NCBI RefSeq assembly: GCF_016834655.1
Contig: NZ_JAENHP010000003.1
Location: 62,001 to 126,000 of the forward strand
Direction of reading: 5' to 3'
DNA: 64,000 bases
From: Paractinoplanes ovalisporus
GTDB taxonomy: Bacteria; Actinomycetota; Actinomycetes; Mycobacteriales; Micromonosporaceae
Shown one piece after another: positions 61,090 through 64,000 of the stretch. Both the position numbers and the translations under genes were made by a program. The notes beneath the pieces are model-generated. The model was not told the DNA's origin. It saw nothing but the letters and a program-made list of their open reading frames with translations, and made no database searches. Each line of letters starts with the position of its first letter. The stretch's first letter is position 1.

Positions 61090-62814
61090 TCAGCGGGGGC
61101 CGAGGGCGACCCCGTCCGCACGTCCGTAGGCGGCGAAGAACCGGTCGCGGAACTCGTCCATCCGCCAGACCGGGGCGTTGCCCGGCTTGAGGCCGTCGGT
61201 CCAGTTCCAGGCGGCGATCTTCTCCAGCACCTGCGGGTCCTTGGCGATGATCGAGACCGGGACGTCGTGGCTGGCGTTGGGGCCGGTGATGCGGGACATC
61301 GGCTGGTGGTCGCCGAACATGATCAGGACCGTGTCCTTGTCGCCGTAGTCGGCGGCCCATGTGGTGAGGGCTTCCACCGAGTAGGCGAGCGTCCGAGCGT
61401 ACGAAAGCTGGGTCTTGACCTTGTCGGCCCACAACTCGGAGCGCGGCGGTGCGTCGGCGACCTGGGGCTCGTAGACCTTGCCGTCGCCGATCTGGTTCCA
61501 CGGGACCATCGACGGCACGTGGGTCCACGGCTCGTGGCTGGACGTGAGCGTGATCTCGGCCATCAGCGGCTTGGTGGCCTTGGCGTTGACCTTGCGCTGG
61601 AACGTGTCGAGCACGTACTGGTCGGGCATCCGGGACCACCCGAAGTCCGGCCCCTTGTAGCCCATCGTGCGCGAGTCGAGAACCTGGTCGTACCCGTAGA
61701 ACCCGGCCTCGGGCCAGTCCTTGGTGTTGCCGGGTTCGATGCCCGCGGTCTGCCAGCCGGCGTCCTTGAAGGCCCTCGTCAGGGTCAGCCGGTCACCCTT
61801 GACCATGCCGTCGTAGCGCTGCTGCGAGGTGATCCACAGCCCGGACTGGAACGAGCCGTGCGCCAGCCAGCTGCCCCCGCCATAGGTGGAGGACGTGAGC
61901 CATCCCGTACGGGCGTGGAATCCCGCCTTTCGCAGGCGCTCGTCCGAGGCGGCCAGGGCCGGGTTGACGATGGCCGACATGCCGGGGTCGGTGAGCGAGC
62001 TGTGCCCGAAGCTCTCGACGACGCCGATGATCACGTCTTTGCCCTTGAGACCCGACACGAGGTCGGCGGCGGGCGTGGCGGCGTACGGGTCGTGGCTGAC
62101 CGCCGAGGCGAACTGCCGCTCGTCGCGGATGGTGGCCGGCACCTGCCTGGCCGTGGACTTGAGCAGCGCGATCGCCGAGTCGGAGGCGACCGGCGCGTTG
62201 GGGAAGATGGTGACCCCGGAAAGGGCGAGTGCCACCCAGACAGCACTGAGTCCCACCAGGGTGCGGCGCGCGGAAACAGAACGAGCGAGCCGCGCCAGCC
62301 GCAAAGACGCCAAGACCAGAGCGGCCAGCAGCACGACACCACCGACGACGGCTCCGGCCACGACCAGATTGGCGTATGTCTTGCCGTCGGTCTCGGTCAG
62401 CGCGTTGTACCCGTCGCGCAGCAGGGGAGTGTCGATCACCGGGTCGAACTTGCGGCCCAGCACACTGCGGAAACCGGCGTTCGCGATCTTGAGGATGACG
62501 AGGGCGCCGACGCCGAGCCCGAACAGCACCGCGAACGGCCTCCGCCACCGTACGGGAAGCGCGAACACAACCGCCCCGCCGAGAATGACCTCGATCGGCA
62601 ACCGCAGGAATGCGCCTGGCAGGAAGGCGCCCTCCTTGGGCCGGGCGATCGCGTCGGGCACGACCAGCGCGGCGACGATCAGAGCGGCGGCGGCGACGGT
62701 GAGCGAGACACGCAGAACGCGGCGAACAGGTACGGGCACGCCCCGGGATACGGGCGGGAGCCGCGCAAGGTTCAGAACGGATAACTTCGGCCTTTGTCGC
62801 GCATCGTTATCCAT
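61090..62814 (-). CDS. Membrane sulfatase, LtaS-like
   Basis: A 574-residue membrane enzyme from ATG 62814. About five transmembrane segments occupy residues 30-200, followed by an extracellular alkaline-phosphatase-like domain: LKGKDVIIGVVESFGHSSLTDPG, STYGGGSWLAHGSFQSGLW, TLTSSHEPWTHVPS and VLIMFGDHQPMSRITGP (metal-binding GDH). Such enzymes transfer phosphoglycerol or related groups to surface polymers. In LtaS the nucleophile Thr follows the ES; here the sequence is ESFGHSS, so the nucleophile is uncertain. The first 43 bp overlap the 3' end of the aldehyde dehydrogenase gene on the same strand. Confidence 0.8.
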   Translation of the reverse strand: MDNDARQRPKLSVLNLARLPPVSRGVPVPVRRVLRVSLTVAAAALIVAALVVPDAIARPKEGAFLPGAFLRLPIEVILGGAVVFALPVRWRRPFAVLFGLGVGALVILKIANAGFRSVLGRKFDPVIDTPLLRDGYNALTETDGKTYANLVVAGAVVGGVVLLAALVLASLRLARLARSVSARRTLVGLSAVWVALALSGVTIFPNAPVASDSAIALLKSTARQVPATIRDERQFASAVSHDPYAATPAADLVSGLKGKDVIIGVVESFGHSSLTDPGMSAIVNPALAASDERLRKAGFHARTGWLTSSTYGGGSWLAHGSFQSGLWITSQQRYDGMVKGDRLTLTRAFKDAGWQTAGIEPGNTKDWPEAGFYGYDQVLDSRTMGYKGPDFGWSRMPDQYVLDTFQRKVNAKATKPLMAEITLTSSHEPWTHVPSMVPWNQIGDGKVYEPQVADAPPRSELWADKVKTQLSYARTLAYSVEALTTWAADYGDKDTVLIMFGDHQPMSRITGPNASHDVPVSIIAKDPQVLEKIAAWNWTDGLKPGNAPVWRMDEFRDRFFAAYGRADGVALGPR

Positions 62815-64000
62815 TGAAGTTCGGTGAAGTCCTCGGCCGCGAACTGCAGGCCGAACCGTCCCCACCCGCTGTCCTTGAGCCCGCCGAACGGCATCTGCGG
62901 CTCGTCGTTGACGGTCTGGTCGTTGAGGTGCACGATGCCGACCTCGAGGCGGCGGGCCAGGTCCAGGCTGCCGTACGTGTCGCGCGAGATGATGCCGGCG
63001 GTCAGGCCGAAGCGGGAGGCGTTGGCACGGTCGACCGCCTCGTCGGCCGACGCGACCGTCTCGAGCAGGGCGACCGGGCCGAACGTCTCCTCGAACGCGA
63101 TCTCGGCCTCGGGCGGCACGTCGGTCAGCACGGTCGGCGGGTAGCACGGGGGCGCCGCCTCGCCGCCGGTCAGCAGCCGGGCCCCGAGGGCGACGGCCTC
63201 GTCGACCCGCCGCGCGACCAGGCTCAACGCCCATTCATTGATCAACGGCCCGACCACCGTACGGGGATCGCGGGGGTCACCGACCGCAAGCGTGGACACC
63301 TTGGCGACGAAGCGGCGGGTGAACTCGGCGGCGACCGGCTCCTCGACCAGGATCCGGCGCACACACATGCAGATCTCGCCCTGGTGCACGAACGCGCCGT
63401 AGGCCGCGGCGTCGACGGCCAGATCGAGGTCGGCGTCGGCGAGCACGATCAGCGCGTTGTGACCGCTGAGCTGCAGGACCGGGCGTTTGAGGTGCCGCGC
63501 TGCCAGTTCGGCCAGGCGGCGGCCGGTCACCGTGGAGCCGGTGAAGCTGATCCGGCGTACGAGGGAATGGGTCACCAGCTCCTCGGCGATCACGCCGGCG
63601 TCGCCCGGGGCGTGGGTCACCACGTTGAGCACGCCGGCGGGCAGCCCGGCCTCGGTCAGCAGCGACGCCCACAGCGTGCCCCCGGTGACGGGTGACTCCT
63701 CGGAGGGCTTGAGCACCACCGTGTTGCCCAGCGCGAGCGGCCCGACCACGGCCCGGCCGGCCAGGCTGAGCGCCGCGTTCCAGGGGGCGATGGCCGCGAC
63801 CACCCCCACCGGCCGCCGAACGGCCAGGGCGCGCGAACCGGGCAGATCGGTCGGCAGGATCTGGCCGATCGGGGCGTGCGCCAGCCCGGCCGCCTGGCGC
63901 AGCAGGGCCAGGCAGAAGTCGAGCTGCATGTGCCCGAAGACCGGGCCGCAGCCGGTCTCGGCCGCGAGCAGGCCGAGCACCTCGTCGGCCCGGCGGGCCA
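62772..64000 (-). CDS. Aldehyde dehydrogenase, benzaldehyde-type (partial)
   Basis: The 3' part of an aldehyde dehydrogenase; the frame stays open to the window edge, so the N-terminus is missing. Segments: RRPVGVVAAIAPWNAALSLAGRAVVGPLALGNTVVLKPSEESP (NAD pocket), SLVRRISFTGSTVTGRR, catalytic Cys in FVHQGEICMCVRR, and EEIAFEETFGPVALLE-like ...IAFEETFGPVAL, with C-terminal MPFGGLKDSGWGRFG. The family general base Glu lies in ELGG; here the motif reads VLQLSGHN, a Gln substitution. It resembles aryl-aldehyde (benzaldehyde/vanillin) dehydrogenases. Confidence 0.85.
   Translation of the reverse strand, partial: ARRADEVLGLLAAETGCGPVFGHMQLDFCLALLRQAAGLAHAPIGQILPTDLPGSRALAVRRPVGVVAAIAPWNAALSLAGRAVVGPLALGNTVVLKPSEESPVTGGTLWASLLTEAGLPAGVLNVVTHAPGDAGVIAEELVTHSLVRRISFTGSTVTGRRLAELAARHLKRPVLQLSGHNALIVLADADLDLAVDAAAYGAFVHQGEICMCVRRILVEEPVAAEFTRRFVAKVSTLAVGDPRDPRTVVGPLINEWALSLVARRVDEAVALGARLLTGGEAAPPCYPPTVLTDVPPEAEIAFEETFGPVALLETVASADEAVDRANASRFGLTAGIISRDTYGSLDLARRLEVGIVHLNDQTVNDEPQMPFGGLKDSGWGRFGLQFAAEDFTELQWITMRDKGRSYPF

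Overview
The window is very GC-rich DNA with GTG and TTG starts, many ATGA/GTGA/TGATG stop-start overlaps, a high density of TetR, LacI and LuxR regulators, and several secondary-metabolism genes. This points to a filamentous actinomycete, most plausibly of the Micromonosporaceae (Actinoplanes-like). No rRNA, tRNA, CRISPR array, insertion sequence or phage module was seen, so this looks like a chromosomal accessory region.

Layout. 0.4-6.8 kb: sulfotransferase, a DpgA-like type III polyketide synthase coupled to a cytochrome b5/desaturase fusion, a GNAT acetyltransferase, a DUF402 protein, a methyltransferase and a decayed HAD gene. 6.9-10.8 kb: a ChvE/GguA/GguB-type sugar ABC transporter. 11-14.6 kb: TetR plus hydrolase, divergent from a quinone-reductase-like dehydrogenase, then a phosphotransferase. 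14.8-20.6 kb: two paralogous HEAT-repeat proteins flanking a GH13 glucosidase and a membrane WD40 protein. 20.7-25.6 kb: STAND-ATPase LuxR regulator, STAS protein, and a TetR divergent through tetO-like operators from a frameshifted quinone oxidoreductase. 26-28.1 kb: a Rox-type rifamycin monooxygenase preceded by a rifamycin-associated element, then a small secreted protein. 28.5-32.4 kb: GMC oxidase, alpha/beta hydrolase and Baeyer-Villiger-like monooxygenase sharing a 19-bp operator. 32.5-34.5 kb: VWA protein and cyclase-like protein. 34.5-46.9 kb: a regulator-rich biosynthetic cluster.

The core of that cluster (40.1-45.0 kb) is five genes that overlap stop to start: aminodideoxyheptulosonate synthase (GriI-like), dehydroquinate synthase II (GriH-like), an amidohydrolase, a PaaK-like AMP ligase and an FAD monooxygenase. 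The first two make 3-amino-4-hydroxybenzoate. An amidohydrolase plus ligase next to them recalls bacterial benzoxazole assembly, and no PKS or NRPS is present. This is the best candidate for an undescribed pathway here.

46.9-64 kb: three small membrane proteins, a glyoxalase-fold protein, a secreted ThuA-ricin protein, an HTH protein next to a truncated UvrC, a LacI-controlled beta-galactosidase operon ending in a strong terminator, a Roc-COR GTPase gene broken by three frameshifts, an LtaS-like membrane sulfatase and an aldehyde dehydrogenase cut by the window edge.

A second theme is tandem repeats. About ten arrays of unrelated unit sequence sit at gene 3' ends, in intergenic gaps or in protein linkers. 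Those inside genes have periods divisible by three, while two intergenic ones (40 and 91 bp) do not. Assignments are from reading the sequence and recalled family motifs; no database search was possible.
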